Part shown: piece after piece, positions 1 through 10,799 of the stretch
How the letters are laid out: each line of letters starts with the position of its first letter
How positions within the stretch are numbered: position 1 is the first letter of the stretch
Origin: Lactarius indigo
Lineage: Eukaryota; Basidiomycota; Agaricomycetes; Russulales; Russulaceae
Reading direction: 5' to 3'
Assembly: GCA_025766275.1 (NCBI GenBank)
Contig: JAFKAC010000083.1
Location: 186,001 to 250,000, forward strand
DNA length: 64,000 nt
Position numbers and translations under genes: made by a program
Notes under the pieces: generated by a model
Databases searched by the model: none
Seen by the model: only the letters and a program-made list of their open reading frames with translations
What the model was told of the DNA's origin: nothing

Positions 1-2579
1 CCTGGGTCGATGCTCACCACCTCAAAAAGATAGAAGGGGAGTGGTACAAGGACGGACGACTGGTGGTCACAGGACCCATGACAGCATACCGGGCCATTAT
101 ACAAGACCATCACGACCCACCGGTACACGGGCATCCTGGAATAAGCAGGACACAACGGATCGTAGAGCGACACCATTGGTGGCCGAGTATTCGCCGGGAC
201 GTGTATGAGTACGTTACAGGATGCGCTGACTGTCAGCGAATCAAAGTCAATACAAGACCAACTCGTGCACCATTACACCCAATCACCGCTGCCAAGGACG
301 CCCCTCCCTTCCATACTATTGCCCTTGACTTCATCACCAAACTACCGACCTCACAGTTGTACGACAGTATCTTGACCGTTACTGATCACGATTGCAGCAA
401 AGCATCCATATTCATCCCCTGCAATGAGGAGATCACAGCAGAGGAAACCGCCATTCTGTACGTCAACCATGTGTTCAAACGATTCGGATTACCGCGTAAA
501 ATTATTAGTGACCGAGACCCCCGGTTCACCTCTAAATTCACACGAGAGATATGCCGTATACTGGGCATCCAACAGAACATCTCTACGGCTTACCATCCAC
601 GCACGGACGGACAATCAGAACGGACCAATCAGTGGCTTGAACAATATCTACGATTCTGGGCCAACGAGCGTCAAGATAATTGGGCAGCGTACCTCCCGAT
701 AGCAGAATTCGCTCACAACAATTGGCCCCACGAACACACGAAACAATCGCCATTCATGCTTTTGATGGGGTACAACCCGACCGCCGATTGGACGGATAAG
801 CCATCTCCAATCCCGAATGTAATCACCAGACTGACACAATTAAAGGAGGCACGCCGGCTTGCCCAAGACCTTATCAAAAAGGCACAGGATAGCTGGGTTC
901 GGCATAAAGATACTCCACGCTATCAAGTTGGTGATCAGGTGTGGCTGGAGGGAAGACATCTACGGACCAATCAACCCACAGCGAAATTGGTGGCGCGACG
1001 CCACGGACCATTTAAAGTGGTACAGGTGATGTCCCCATACAATTACCGCCTCGAACTTCCCACGCAGTGGAGCATCCATCCAGTGTTTCACATCGATCTT
1101 CTCACGCCGTACAAACGTACGGCCTTTCACGGCGAAAACTTTCCACGACCACCGCCGGATCTTGTGGAAGGAGAGGAGGAATACGAAGTCGAGGCCATTC
1201 TGGACTCGCAGCATTTCGGCCGCCGCAAGAAGCTCCAGTACCTCATCAAATGGAAGGGCTATTCGGACTCGGAGAACCAGTGGGTCGATGAAGATGACGT
1301 ATTCGCACCAGACGCGATCAAGGCGTATCAGGAAGGCCGGACGGGTGTACGATCTCTTAAAAGCCAGCCCACGAACGACCAAGGAGAGTATCATTCCTAC
1401 CTCCGATCCACTCAGACGTCTATGCCCACTTCTCCTCTCAGACATGTCACCACGGCGATCCTCCTCGACCAAGTCGCACAAGACGCCGCCAACCTCATCG
1501 AAGACGACGAAGAAACCGTGGTTCAGCAGGTCCAGCTCACTCCGTACACACCTGCAAACATGCGAGCAGGGCATATCACCGCTCAAGAATGGGCTAGCGT
1601 CCTACAGAGGTTCCCCGACCCGACTCACCAGCCCGACGACGAGCAGCAGCATGCCGTCGCTCACATCTTCAGAGACGACAACGGCAATCGAGAACCCGTT
1701 GCCATTATCCCCCCAGGTGACGACCTCATCGGCACGAGGGGAATTCTCCCCGCCGATCGTCCCCTCGAAGACCCAACAGGAGTTAGAAGCAGCGGAGGAC
1801 TGGCGGAGAGTGGCGAAGGAGTGGGCCGACGAACAACTGCGCTTAGCGCAGAGGAGATTGAGCGAGTTACGGCAGCGCAGGCAGCGCTCTCTAACGACGA
1901 GGCTCACGCTGACGACGAAGATTACTACCCGGTCAGACACCCCCTCCTTCGAACGCACAGCCACCCTACTAATCCCCGAATCACCCCATGGCTCGTTCAC
2001 ACCGACGGAACCCCCATGTCTCGAGGACGTGTGCGATTGCCCGGCGTCGCACTTCACACCCCCATTACGCACGACGACGATCCCGCGCAGGTCCTTGCGC
2101 CTGAAGGGTTCAGGGCGAATCGACAGCCCCATTACATTCACTTCCCCATCACCGGACCCGACGGCGTAGAGAGGAACGCCAGTCATGTTCAGATTGTCGG
2201 AGGTGCGAACCCTTTCATACTAGGACTCATCCCCGGTTCTCCCCATCTCTACGGCAAACCTCTCTACGCCTTCCCGATGCTATCGGCTGCGAGACGCGCC
2301 TTCATCGCCCACGAGGATCTAGTCATCCTCGCCTCCGACAAGATCACGGACCGCGCCCTGAACCGCATTGGAGACGAGTCTCTGACTGCGGAGGTGACGC
2401 GTTATCGAGCAGCCGCATACGAAGAAGAACGGCTTGCGGCTCGCATTCGCCAGCTCCAGGCAATGCGACTGTCGGCAAGGGACGACAAGCAGGACTGCAT
2501 CTACCGCTTGGAGAGGGCTAACGTCTTTGAGCGGATTAGCGACGAGCAGTCTACATGGACGGCGAGGGACTTTCGGTGA
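1..2579 (+). CDS. pol: gypsy Pol, C-terminal part: integrase, chromodomain, C-terminal extension
   Basis: The frame is open from the left edge and ends with TGA at 2577-2579. The N-terminal part shows the integrase HHCC zinc motif (HHDPPVHGHPG, then CADC), followed by a DDE core with acidic residues in ALDFITK, ISDRDPRF and GQSERTNQ. An SH3-like integrase C-terminal region contains the PVFHIDLL motif. A chromodomain follows at about nt 1180-1310 (EVEAILDSQ, LIKWKGYS, NQWVDEDDV); such domains target integration to modified chromatin in chromoviruses. Roughly 400 further residues follow: acidic and low-complexity first, then a segment containing the motif FILGLIPGSPHLYGKPLY, and a predicted coiled coil at the C-terminus. 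Protease, RT and RNase H lie outside the window. The ORF is uninterrupted, unlike the equivalent in the copy at 42606-47230. Confidence 0.93.
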   Translation, partial: WVDAHHLKKIEGEWYKDGRLVVTGPMTAYRAIIQDHHDPPVHGHPGISRTQRIVERHHWWPSIRRDVYEYVTGCADCQRIKVNTRPTRAPLHPITAAKDAPPFHTIALDFITKLPTSQLYDSILTVTDHDCSKASIFIPCNEEITAEETAILYVNHVFKRFGLPRKIISDRDPRFTSKFTREICRILGIQQNISTAYHPRTDGQSERTNQWLEQYLRFWANERQDNWAAYLPIAEFAHNNWPHEHTKQSPFMLLMGYNPTADWTDKPSPIPNVITRLTQLKEARRLAQDLIKKAQDSWVRHKDTPRYQVGDQVWLEGRHLRTNQPTAKLVARRHGPFKVVQVMSPYNYRLELPTQWSIHPVFHIDLLTPYKRTAFHGENFPRPPPDLVEGEEEYEVEAILDSQHFGRRKKLQYLIKWKGYSDSENQWVDEDDVFAPDAIKAYQEGRTGVRSLKSQPTNDQGEYHSYLRSTQTSMPTSPLRHVTTAILLDQVAQDAANLIEDDEETVVQQVQLTPYTPANMRAGHITAQEWASVLQRFPDPTHQPDDEQQHAVAHIFRDDNGNREPVAIIPPGDDLIGTRGILPADRPLEDPTGVRSSGGLAESGEGVGRRTTALSAEEIERVTAAQAALSNDEAHADDEDYYPVRHPLLRTHSHPTNPRITPWLVHTDGTPMSRGRVRLPGVALHTPITHDDDPAQVLAPEGFRANRQPHYIHFPITGPDGVERNASHVQIVGGANPFILGLIPGSPHLYGKPLYAFPMLSAARRAFIAHEDLVILASDKITDRALNRIGDESLTAEVTRYRAAAYEEERLAARIRQLQAMRLSARDDKQDCIYRLERANVFERISDEQSTWTARDFR

Positions 2580-2609
2580 GTCTGGGGACTCACGCTGAAA
2601 AGGGGGTGA

Positions 2610-3072
2610 TGTTACGGTTTCGCCTCGGACCCTTACTGTACCGGTTGTGGCTACGGCTGTAAGGTATATTAGTCACGGACTCGGGGTTTACGATAGGAGT
2701 TAGGCGTTGAGGGATGACTCGATCCTAGTACAGGTAGTAGTAGTATTAGGATTGCGGTACTTACGCGATACGTTGGACGCTACGATACGGTGACTCATAG
2801 CAGCGCTTGAAAGCCTGCTCTTCTTGTATTTAAGGTAGCTGCGGAAGACCAAGATACGCCATCTTGGTCTTCTTCAATCGTCACTTCAAACCTCTTCCAT
2901 TCTCATCTCTAAAGACGCGCCTTCCATCAAGGGAAGAGCCTTATCCGAATCCTAGTGTCTGCGTACATCTAGAACCCGCCTTCGAGCCATACGCCTTTGC
3001 GCGTGATCAGCTAAGTCATAAGAGTCGCCTTAAATCGAGCTCAAGTCGAGCTAACGTCGTGACGGCGTTACA
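2610..3072 (+). repeat. 3' LTR of copy A (463 bp)
   Basis: The LTR begins TGTTACGG and ends GCGTTACA, obeying the TG...CA rule. It is nearly identical to the LTRs at 40033-40495 and 47261-47723. It carries a TATA-like TATTTAAG near 2827 and a perfect hairpin at 2844-2872 (12-bp arms GAAGACCAAGAT / ATCTTGGTCTTC, 5-nt loop). The right arm of the hairpin is the proposed transcript start and self-primer. Confidence 0.95.
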
Positions 3073-5385
3073 GTCTACTTTGCCTCTGTGAGTAAGATCT
3101 CTATGTGTGCTGTTCATCATTTCATGCCTTACACGGCCCATGCATCTTCGTTTTTCTTTACTTTACTTTACTTCTGTTTCTATTAAAAATGTAGTTATAC
3201 TGTATTAAAGCACGCTTGTATGTACTCAAAAATGTTATCCAGTTGTGTTCTACTCTCCTCTTGTGTGTGCCTTTGAATCCTCTCAAGTGAAGTTCCCTTC
3301 ACCTTGTCCATCTTTGCTCATCTTCTACAATTGCTCAACTTCATGCTGTTCTTATCACCAACTGAACTGGCCCCTTGGAAATTGTCACCTGACCAGCCCA
3401 CTTAGCCAGATCATGCCTTATCACCCAACCTTTACACCAAGAGTGAGTTGTCAAGTGTGTTGTTCAGTGCCTCAAGAAGGTGGGGTGGTAGCTTGTTTTT
3501 GAGGGGACTTGATTGCCAAGTTGTGGTAAACTCAAGAGTGAGCAGACCTAAGAGTTGCAAGAATTCCTTAGTTGGTACAAGTAGGTCACTGAGTGTGTTG
3601 GTTGGATGATCTTGGGTGTCTGCATTGCCTGAGTATGGCAGGCAGGTTGGTAGGTGTTCACATAGTACTGCAAGGGGGGAGCAGGATGGGAAAATTGATA
3701 TCCAGTCAGGTTTTGTCTTTTAGGGGCTTTCCGACCCCCCCCCCCCCCTTGCCATATACAGAAATTTTGAGTCACATGTTTATGTTTTGCATAAATTTGT
3801 AATATGTTTAAGTCACATGTCATAGAATTTATGTAAACTACATCCGACAATGGCATTGATTTGTCCCTCCTGTGCAGCTATTTTTTTTTTTTTTTTTTTT
3901 GAATCAATTTATATTCTGGAGTAGTACTTAATATAAAGCTGGTCCTATGGTATGGTGTGCTACTACTCTGTATGGAAACTCAGTATATACTGGACTCCCT
4001 CACTGCTTAATTGGATATTCCCAGGTGTGCTTATCTGGCCTCTCAACCTGCTACCCTATTTTTCGTGATAATGGTGAAGGGTGGGACCTTCTGCACTGGG
4101 GCCCCTATAGAACCCACAGTCTACTCTGCATACCCAACCGTACATATAATTGGGATGTAAAGGGACTGAGATGAGGGTAAGTAGACAGCGTGTACACATA
4201 GATTACGAGAGGAGAAGAGTCTATGGGTCCAGGGACCCAGTGCTTGCGTAAGGTTGTAGGGGCAAGGGATTTAAACCTCGCCCACTAGGGGCACCTCCCA
4301 GAGGGACCCAGTCAGAGTTGGTGTGTTATATAAGGTAGGGGACGGGTGAGGTCCCCCAGTGCAGTCTCCCAGTCCATCTGTATGTTATGTCATCCAAATC
4401 CTCATCCCTACCTCCCACACCATCATTGCCTTCCAACCCCTCGGCGCCTTCCCAGGCACACTGACCATGGACCTTCCTTTCCTCACCTTGGCACATGGGC
4501 TTACAACCACGGTCACCTGCCTTATTTGTTAGGACTGCCTGGGGGCCCAATCCTAGCATCACAGGTTGGTGTTGCAACCATCTACAGGGACCCGACCTTT
4601 CATGCCAATTTGAGTGGACTTGCAACCTAAGGGTACCACAGCGAGTTAGGGAGAGACTGTGAGTGGCAGAGATTGAATCGGGGGTGGTGTGGGATTGTTG
4701 GAGATGGAATTGGAGATGGAACAGGGTGATGGTGGGAAGAGGTGGCAGGGGATGCGGTGGTTAGTGGCAGAGCCCAGAAATGGTAATGATTGCGGTGATA
4801 GTTGGTGTCATGGGATGTTGGTGGTGCAGCATGACAGAGCCCAGATAGGAAGTGAGTGCGTGGCCAAGTGGGCTGGTTGTTGGTTGTTGTTGGGGTTCAG
4901 GGTGGATAAGGAAGGTGATAAATGAGTGCCCTCGTCTGTCTCCTGCCAGGATTGAACCAGAGATCCAACACATGTGACATTCCTCAGAATGAGGTGGGGG
5001 GTGGCAAAAGCCCAGTGCACCATCCACCACCCTCCTGCACAGCTATTGCAAGCCCAATTTTGGGTGTGAATTCATAATCCATACACACTTGATGGAACTA
5101 GTAGCTGTGTGAGCAGGAAGCAAGACAGAAAAGACAAGGAAAGGGAAGAAAAATACAAAGAATGCACCCAGACTGTCTCACACCCAGAAACTTGACACTT
5201 CATCACATTTACCCCTATATTGATCTTGGACTCAGTAATTGTAACACCACACATACACATGTTCACCCTGAGGACATTCGCTTTTCTCAGCCAACATCCT
5301 CGACTGCTGACAGCTGGTTTGGGCAATGCACAACTCAGAGACTCTGGAAGAGATGATAGGGGAGCCAAGGTGGTAGTGGCCAGTG
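3073..5385. other. unassigned region, no supported gene
   Basis: No reading frame here has recognisable domains. The stretch contains a 14-C run (3735-3748), a 20-T run (3881-3900) and a TATA-like TATATAAGG near 4327 followed by a pyrimidine-rich segment, which could be a remnant LTR promoter. No second copy of that segment was seen in the window. Confidence 0.6.
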
Positions 5386-5804
5386 TGTTACGGTACAGAC
5401 TGAATGACTCATCACATATGACTCATGACCGGTTATGACTACAGTCCGGTATTGGTATTAGTCATGGACTCTTACATCACATCAGTCAGCACAATAGTTT
5501 ACATGTGATTGTGACTCGTGTATGACTCATTCCTAGGATAGCTGTACTAGGGTTCGAGCTAGTTACACTATTAGTTAGTTACTGTTCTAGCGGCACTTTA
5601 AAGCTTGTGCATATTTGTATAAGTAGTTGCTCTAGAAGACCAAGAGTCCCCATCTTGGTCTTCTTCAATCCACCATCTTGACTTGTCTCTTGTTTGCCTT
5701 AGTCTTCGACTAAGTGTGCTTCCACTCCTACTCTACTCGCCAAGGAGTAGTACTTCTTTACCTTTGCTGCAGTGTGTGCCGGTTGTGCCCCTGTTCAGCT
5801 TACA
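5386..5804 (+). repeat. diverged LTR of the gypsy family (solo or 3' LTR)
   Basis: It begins TGTTACGG and ends CTTACA, like the 463-bp LTRs. It retains the same imperfectly conserved hairpin (5635-5663, arms GAAGACCAAGA / TCTTGGTCTTC) downstream of a TATA-like GTATAAG. The sequence after it lacks the primer-binding segment that complements the hairpin arm, and no polypurine tract precedes it, so it is more likely a solo or orphan LTR than a 5' LTR. The 4-5 bp on each side do not match, so no target duplication is visible. Confidence 0.75.
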
Positions 5805-6442
5805 TTGGGTTGACACATGATCCCCATTCGCCTAACCTTTGCTAAGTTGCCTACGCCTATCATGAGTCCAAGTTGGACTAATGCTGGTGGAGTGTAACAC
5901 AGTGGCATGTCTTTCACTGCAGTCAATTCAGATGGGTGGGCAATAAGATCTGAAGGCCATGTGCATGGCTCCATGCTTGATTTGAGGGCCTGCGCTTGTG
6001 CCTGCACAGATGATTCTAGGGGTGTGGTGGTAGATTTGAGGGCAGATATGGATGATCCGATGGGCAGTATGTTTAATCCATGAGCATGCACAATTTGGTG
6101 TGCAGTCTAAGGTGCAGTCTGTGGGGCAGGAGTTGGGGAAAGGGGTGGAGACATGGATGTGTTTGGATACCAAGTCGGAGATGATGGAGGAAGAGCTATC
6201 AAACAGGGATCAGCCTATGAAGTATGTATTATGAAGGAAATACTGTACTTGGCTCATTCTCTTCATCATCGTCATCTCTGTCACCACCATTGTCACCGCC
6301 ACCATCACCATTGTCATTGTCAAACTCCTGCTCCGAGTCCCACTACATCACGTCCTCCAGATGATGGCCAGAGTCACCATGGAAGTCAACATTGTATGCA
6401 CCTGAGTTGTCCTCTTGATTTTCCTTGTTGCCTGTACCTGAT
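5805..6442. other. unassigned region
   Basis: No coding frame is supported here. A short trinucleotide-like run rich in CAT, CAC and CAG lies at about 6255-6330. Confidence 0.5.
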
Positions 6443-6494
6443 CTAGTTAAGACAAGCTCTTAGTCTGAGAGTGAATTCTTGGACAACATCAGAC

Positions 6495-7055
6495 TCACTG
6501 GAGATAAAGCTGGGCATGGTGTGCCTCTGAGACAGCAAGTGACAGTATATTCTTTGGCTTTGTTTTGTGTTGCTTCTGGGCCTTGAACTGCAAATTCCAG
6601 ACTTTTTGCATACCATCTTTCTCAGATTGAGACAGACAAATTGTGATGGGGAAGTCATCCAGAGATTGGATGCAATGTTGCCCTCGGAAGTGTGCATAGA
6701 GACTGTATGTCCATACAGCAGGACTATTGTCAGGACAATGGGGGCAGATAACTGGAACATTTGAGCAAGGAGATGCCTCAGAAGAAGTGGAGGCAGTTGT
6801 GTAGTTGAAATGTGTCATATTGACACATTTTGACTTCTTGTGGTCCACTGAGACCCTTCCAGCAGCTCCGCGGGCCTTCCTTAGGTAGATCTGGCACATT
6901 GGAGCAGGGAAAAGACACAGCCCACAGAGCTCTTTGGAGCTATCAAGCAGACCATCATGTAGGATGTGTGCACCCATATGTTCAAGGACGCATTGTCCAT
7001 TCTTCCAGTTCACTGTCAACCCACATCTTGAACAGCCTTGACTGTTTATTTCCAA
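6495..7055 (-). CDS. Cys-rich zinc-finger-like protein, C-terminal part (hypothetical)
   Basis: This 186-residue frame contains regularly spaced Cys/His pairs: CSRCG near residue 8, then HMGAHILHD, CGLC followed by C in PMCQ, and a second cluster CPHCPD followed about 20 residues later by HFRGQHC. The spacing suggests two zinc-binding units. Agaricomycete genomes carry many proteins of this general type, often in repeat-rich DNA, but I cannot assign a function. It lies between two gypsy LTRs, and upstream exons may be missing because the next LTR starts about 90 bp upstream of its first codon. It may be a truncated gene. Confidence 0.5.
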   Translation of the reverse strand: MEINSQGCSRCGLTVNWKNGQCVLEHMGAHILHDGLLDSSKELCGLCLFPAPMCQIYLRKARGAAGRVSVDHKKSKCVNMTHFNYTTASTSSEASPCSNVPVICPHCPDNSPAVWTYSLYAHFRGQHCIQSLDDFPITICLSQSEKDGMQKVWNLQFKAQKQHKTKPKNILSLAVSEAHHAQLYLQ

Positions 7056-7145
7056 GTAGTTGGTCTATGTTTTGTCACAGACAAAGCATGCCATCCCTAA
7101 ACAAAGTCACTACATGATAATAGCTAATATATGGTCCTGACATAC

Positions 7146-7734
7146 TGTTATGAATTCTTTACTTTTGGACTCGTTTCTTTCTCACTTTACTTTTCCTTTC
7201 CTGACATCCCACAAGCCCTGTACAATTATATGGACTTTACAATCATCTGGTTCCTATCGCACGCCCTGCTTATCGACGATCTCTTTTGATAAAGCTTAAC
7301 ATGTGCTAGTTTCCATTCCCTTCTCACTCATGCACAAACCCGCATGATTCACCCTTGTTCCAAGTATATCCATGCCTTGTTCCAATTATGTCTCTTCTTT
7401 CGTCTCTCTATCTGGCGATGGCGCCATCTGTTTGTAATGGCCACATAGTCCACATTTGTATTTAACCCTAGCTCTACCTAGCTTGTATGGTAGACTAGAC
7501 TTCTTGTGTAAATACTACACTCATCTAAACACAGAACACCTTTGTGCCTTTCCTGTCTCGCAAACCCCATCTTTGCTAGGTCTTTGCACCTTAGCTTCCC
7601 TCTATAGTCCAAGTGATTTACATCCTTGTGACTCTTGTGCATCATCCTGCTGAAGTCAAGCCTTTGAGCTTGTACTACTGAGCATCGACTGACTTGGTAC
7701 AGGTTGTACCAAACGCCCCTGTAGTGGCATTACA
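7146..7734 (+). repeat. 5' LTR of copy C (589 bp)
   Basis: It begins TGTTATGAA and ends GGCATTACA. A TATA-like TATTTAA lies near 7459. The 11-mer AGACTAGACTT at 7492-7502, about 33 nt downstream, is exactly complementary to AAGTCTAGTCT at 7737-7747, which starts 2 nt after the LTR. This places the putative transcript start at 7492 and the primer-binding site at 7737. No second copy is in the window, so the boundaries rest on the TG...CA rule and analogy with the 463-bp LTR. Confidence 0.8.
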
Positions 7735-7761
7735 TTAAGTCTAGTCTCCCAGCTGCACACT

Positions 7762-9393
7762 GTGGCTCTCACAAGCCAAAGCCAAACCCAGTTTGTCTGG
7801 GAATACCTGGAACAACACCCACAAGATGACCTCTGACCCTCAATCAAAGGAACTGCCCTTTGGAGGAACACCCCACATGACGAAGGGTACTACATCTACA
7901 ACCCTGACAAGCTCACATACGAACCAATCAAATACATTGAGGACCAACATATCTGGGCCTACGTCGCCTATTCAGACTTGAAACACTCTTGGTATTCATA
8001 CAAGCCAGTCCCCACACATCTAGGGTTGGGACCAGGAAAAGGCCATATCCAAGCCATCGACGCTGATTCAGACGTTGAAAAACCCAACTCTGCATCCAAA
8101 GATAATCCCACTCTTACCCCTACAGTTCAAAGACCAGTTGACTTCGCTTCATATGCCAACATGTCCGCAATGCAACTCTTGACCACCCTCACCAGTACTC
8201 AACCCTCAGGAAGCTCTCAGCCTGCAGGATCCACCTCGACGGCCAATCCTTCAGGTAGTGGAGGACATCCTCTGGGAGGAAGTATGCCAGCAAGCAGAAG
8301 CAGCCCTTCAGGAAGCACAGGAGGCCATCATGGAAGCGGTGCACCTGGAGTTGGAGGCGGTGTGCCTGGAGGTGGAGGAGGTGTTGGCAGTGCCACTGCC
8401 ATGGCAGGAGGAGCTCCACCCCCAAATGGATGACTCAGCAGGAACCCACCCCCAGAATTCACCAGAGACTGAGAAACCAATCAAGCATTCCTCAATGCTT
8501 TCGCCCTTTATCGAGGAATGAACCCAAACATCCAACAACTTGTACTCCCCTACTTGCAAGCCATGACCCTACTCCCATATATCAGAGGACCATTGGTGGA
8601 CGATTGGGTGGAAGAACAAATCCAATGGCTGGTAGATCAACTAGCTGGAGGAGTAGCGATGAACACCGAAAATCTATGGAATACCATAGAAAAACACTTT
8701 ATTCAAGCATACACCGATACCACCCAACAGCAGAAAGCATGACACACTATCCAAACTCTCCAAATGGATAAAGAAGACATCGACATGTACATTGCCAAGT
8801 TTTCCAACTTGGCAAATAAAGCAGGATATAACAAAGATGAAGCCACCGCCCTAGAAACTTTCCAGAAGGGACTGCCAGGGGTGCTTGTGGTCAACACAAT
8901 CAAGTTCCATCATCTGATAACATGGGAAGATTGGAAGGCAGCAGTCACCTTCCAACAAGCCGAATACCTCCTCCTCAAGGATAAACTCACCAAAGGAAGA
9001 GGCAACAAGAAGGGAGGAGCTTCCCAGGATCAGTGGCTGTCCACACTAAGCAAAACCAGAGATCCCAATGCAATGGATGTTAGCCGCACCTGAGCCTGTG
9101 CTGCTATGACAGACAATGAAAAGAAGCAGCTCCAAAAGGAAGGAAGATGCTTCCACTGCCGTGGGCAAGGACACATCTCACGTTTCTGCCCCCAGAAACC
9201 AGCAACAACTGCCAAGGTCATGGACACCACTGCCCCAACCACAGCCACCATTTCTATGACAGCTTCACAACCACTCTCAAATGAAGAACAAGCAGAGGCG
9301 CAAGTCACCACTTTATTTGCCCAAAGCCCTGAAGTCCGCAAGCTTATGGTGGACAAACTATTTGGACAGAAGAAGGATTTTCTCAACGCTTGA
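7762..9393 (+). pseudogene. gag: gag of copy C, broken
   Basis: The Gag frame can be followed from a GTG at 7762, aligned with the GTG that opens gag in the complete element, through FVWEYLEQ. After an in-frame TGA near 7834 it continues through a conserved N-terminal domain (GYYIYNPDKL, then WAYVAYSD). A Gly/Ser-rich linker follows, then a capsid-like region shifted between frames (FSNLANKAGYN, FQKGLPG). A CCHC zinc knuckle (CFHCRGQGHISRFC) lies near 9150. There is no ATG between the putative transcript start and about 7825. The lesions make it non-functional. Confidence 0.85.
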
Positions 9394-9485
9394 ACCTGGT
9401 GGCCTGGGCTAAAGCTCTTAAACTTAGTGTGTATACTAGCAGATTCTGATCTATGTGAATTCCAGTTCTTTTCAAATCTGTGCAC

Positions 9486-10282
9486 ATGATGGCTGAACAA
9501 AATGTCCTAATCGATTTGGGAGCCACAGACAACTTCATAAGTATGAATCTCCTGAAATGGCTCAAAATTGCCTGGTTACCCACAGAGAGATCCATCAAAA
9601 TATGGAATGTGGATGGAACCCACAATCAAGGAGGAGAAATCACCTCCTTCACAGACCTGACTGTACGAACTGGAAGCAAAACCCAAAATCTCCGATTCCT
9701 TATCACTGACCTAGGAAACAACAAGGTTATCCTAGGATACCCTTGGTTCACAGCATTCGAGCCAAAGTTTCATTGGCAGGACGCCACTATTGACGAAGAA
9801 TTTCAGCCAGTCGTAGTCACCAGCCTCAATTTGTCAGATGAAGCCATGCCTATGGAATCTACCATTAAGGCATTGGAGACGTATCAACTTGATGAATTGG
9901 CTTGGGAACAACTAGAACGAGAAGATGACCTGCATGTCTGACTGTGCAAAACCACCACAGCTTTGGAGCTGGCCCAATGAGAAGCGGCTAAGAAACCCCA
10001 AAGAACCTTTGAAGAAATAGTCCCCAAAGAATACTGGAAGCATTGAAAGGTCTTCAGTGAAGAAGCATCACAGTGATTTCCCCATCAAGAATGTGGGACC
10101 ACACGATCGACTTAATTCCTGATGCCCCCAAAACCATGGACTGCAAAGTGTATCTGTCAACAATCCTGGAGACTGAAAAGCTCTCAGAGTTTGTTACCAA
10201 ACACTTAGAAAAAAAAATATTCAACCATCAAAATTGCCCTATGCATCCCTGTTCTTCTTTATCAACAAGGACAGGAAGTTAC
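9486..10282 (+). pseudogene. pol: pol of copy C: protease and start of RT, truncated
   Basis: The aspartic protease domain is recognisable (IDLGATDNF, then RFLITDLG and ILGYPWF), but the catalytic triplet reads DLG instead of DSG. Downstream frames are interrupted by stops at about 9940. Further on, the RT N-terminal region can be recognised by comparison with the complete copy (MWDHTIDL, DCKVYLS, PYASLFFFINKD). The gene ends where the LTR at 10283 starts, so RT lacks its catalytic residues. Confidence 0.85.
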
Positions 10283-10555
10283 TGATGAACAGCACACATG
10301 GAGATGATACTCACAGTGACAAAGGAGACTGTGGTGAGATATCAAGAGTGGCTGGAAGCAGAGGTGAACAGGGTGAGTTGCAGGTGAAGCAAGAGAGTCT
10401 GGCACACAACAGTGAGGGAACTGATGTGGACCAGGAGCGTACAAGCACTACTACTTATACTATACAGGAGGGTGACACAAGTACAAGAGAAGTAACATAG
10501 GGTCACAGAATACAAGAGACGTTGTTCTACATGTGGGACAAAGGAGTGTGCTATG
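10283..10555 (+). repeat. 5' fragment of LTR family L2
   Basis: It starts TGATGAACAGCACACAT and matches the first ~270 bp of the solo LTRs at 12275-12890 and 20675-21296, including CTGGCACACAACAGTGAG and the block ending GACAAAGGAGTGTG. Similarity stops near 10555. It interrupts the RT of gypsy copy C, so L2 inserted after that element. Confidence 0.8.
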
Positions 10556-10799
10556 TCGCAAAATCCTGGAGCACCTTATAATTGAACTGGCTTATAATTA
10601 AGATTGTAAGGTAATTTCAAGGCATTATTAAGGTCTTAAAAGCACATTAGAAGCACGTTGCTTGTAATTATAAATATCATAAGACTTACCAACAATTACA
10701 AGCTATCATAAGACTATCATAAGGGAGACAACGTATTATAATAAAGTCGCACGATTGAGAAGGTACATTATAATCAAATTATAATTGCCAGAGGGCCCT
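10556..10799. other. AT-rich segment
   Basis: AT-rich DNA with repeated TTATAATT and ATCATAAGAC words, lying between the L2 fragment and the SCC3 relic. No gene is supported; the repeated TATAATT words hint at a small decayed transposon. Confidence 0.4.

Larger units (their letters stand above)
1..3072 (+). mobile_element. Ty3/gypsy chromovirus, copy A (5' part outside window)
   Basis: This is the 3' portion of an LTR retrotransposon that is nearly identical to the complete copy at 40033-47723. It contains the integrase end of pol, a chromodomain, a long C-terminal extension, a purine-rich tract ending just before 2610, and a 463-bp 3' LTR. Its pol frame lacks the two single-base insertions that break the complete copy, so it may represent the coding-competent form of the family. 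The target duplication cannot be checked because the 5' end lies outside the window. Confidence 0.95.
7146..10282 (+). mobile_element. diverged, decayed gypsy element, copy C (5' LTR to RT)
   Basis: A 589-bp LTR is followed by gag and the start of pol, with the same layout as the complete element at 40-47.7 kb but only moderate protein similarity. Gag has an in-frame stop early on and frameshifts. Pol is cut off in the reverse transcriptase fingers just after the motif PYASLFFFINKDRK, where an LTR of another family begins at 10283. RNase H, integrase and 3' LTR are absent from the window. Confidence 0.9.

Noticed and set aside
960..2186. Long antisense frames opposite the Pol C-terminus (also 45609-46836)
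   Set aside because: They are shadows of the pol frame in GC-rich codons, have no domains, and lie inside the retrotransposon.
2864..3091. ORF of 75 codons repeated at 40287 and 47515
   Set aside because: It lies inside the LTR in all three places, with a non-ATG start in an ATG-free leader; it is not conserved as protein in the diverged LTR.
4326..4660. Possible promoter or LTR with TATATAAGG near 4327
   Set aside because: There is no second copy, no TG...CA boundaries and no downstream gene, so it is only mentioned as a weak signal.
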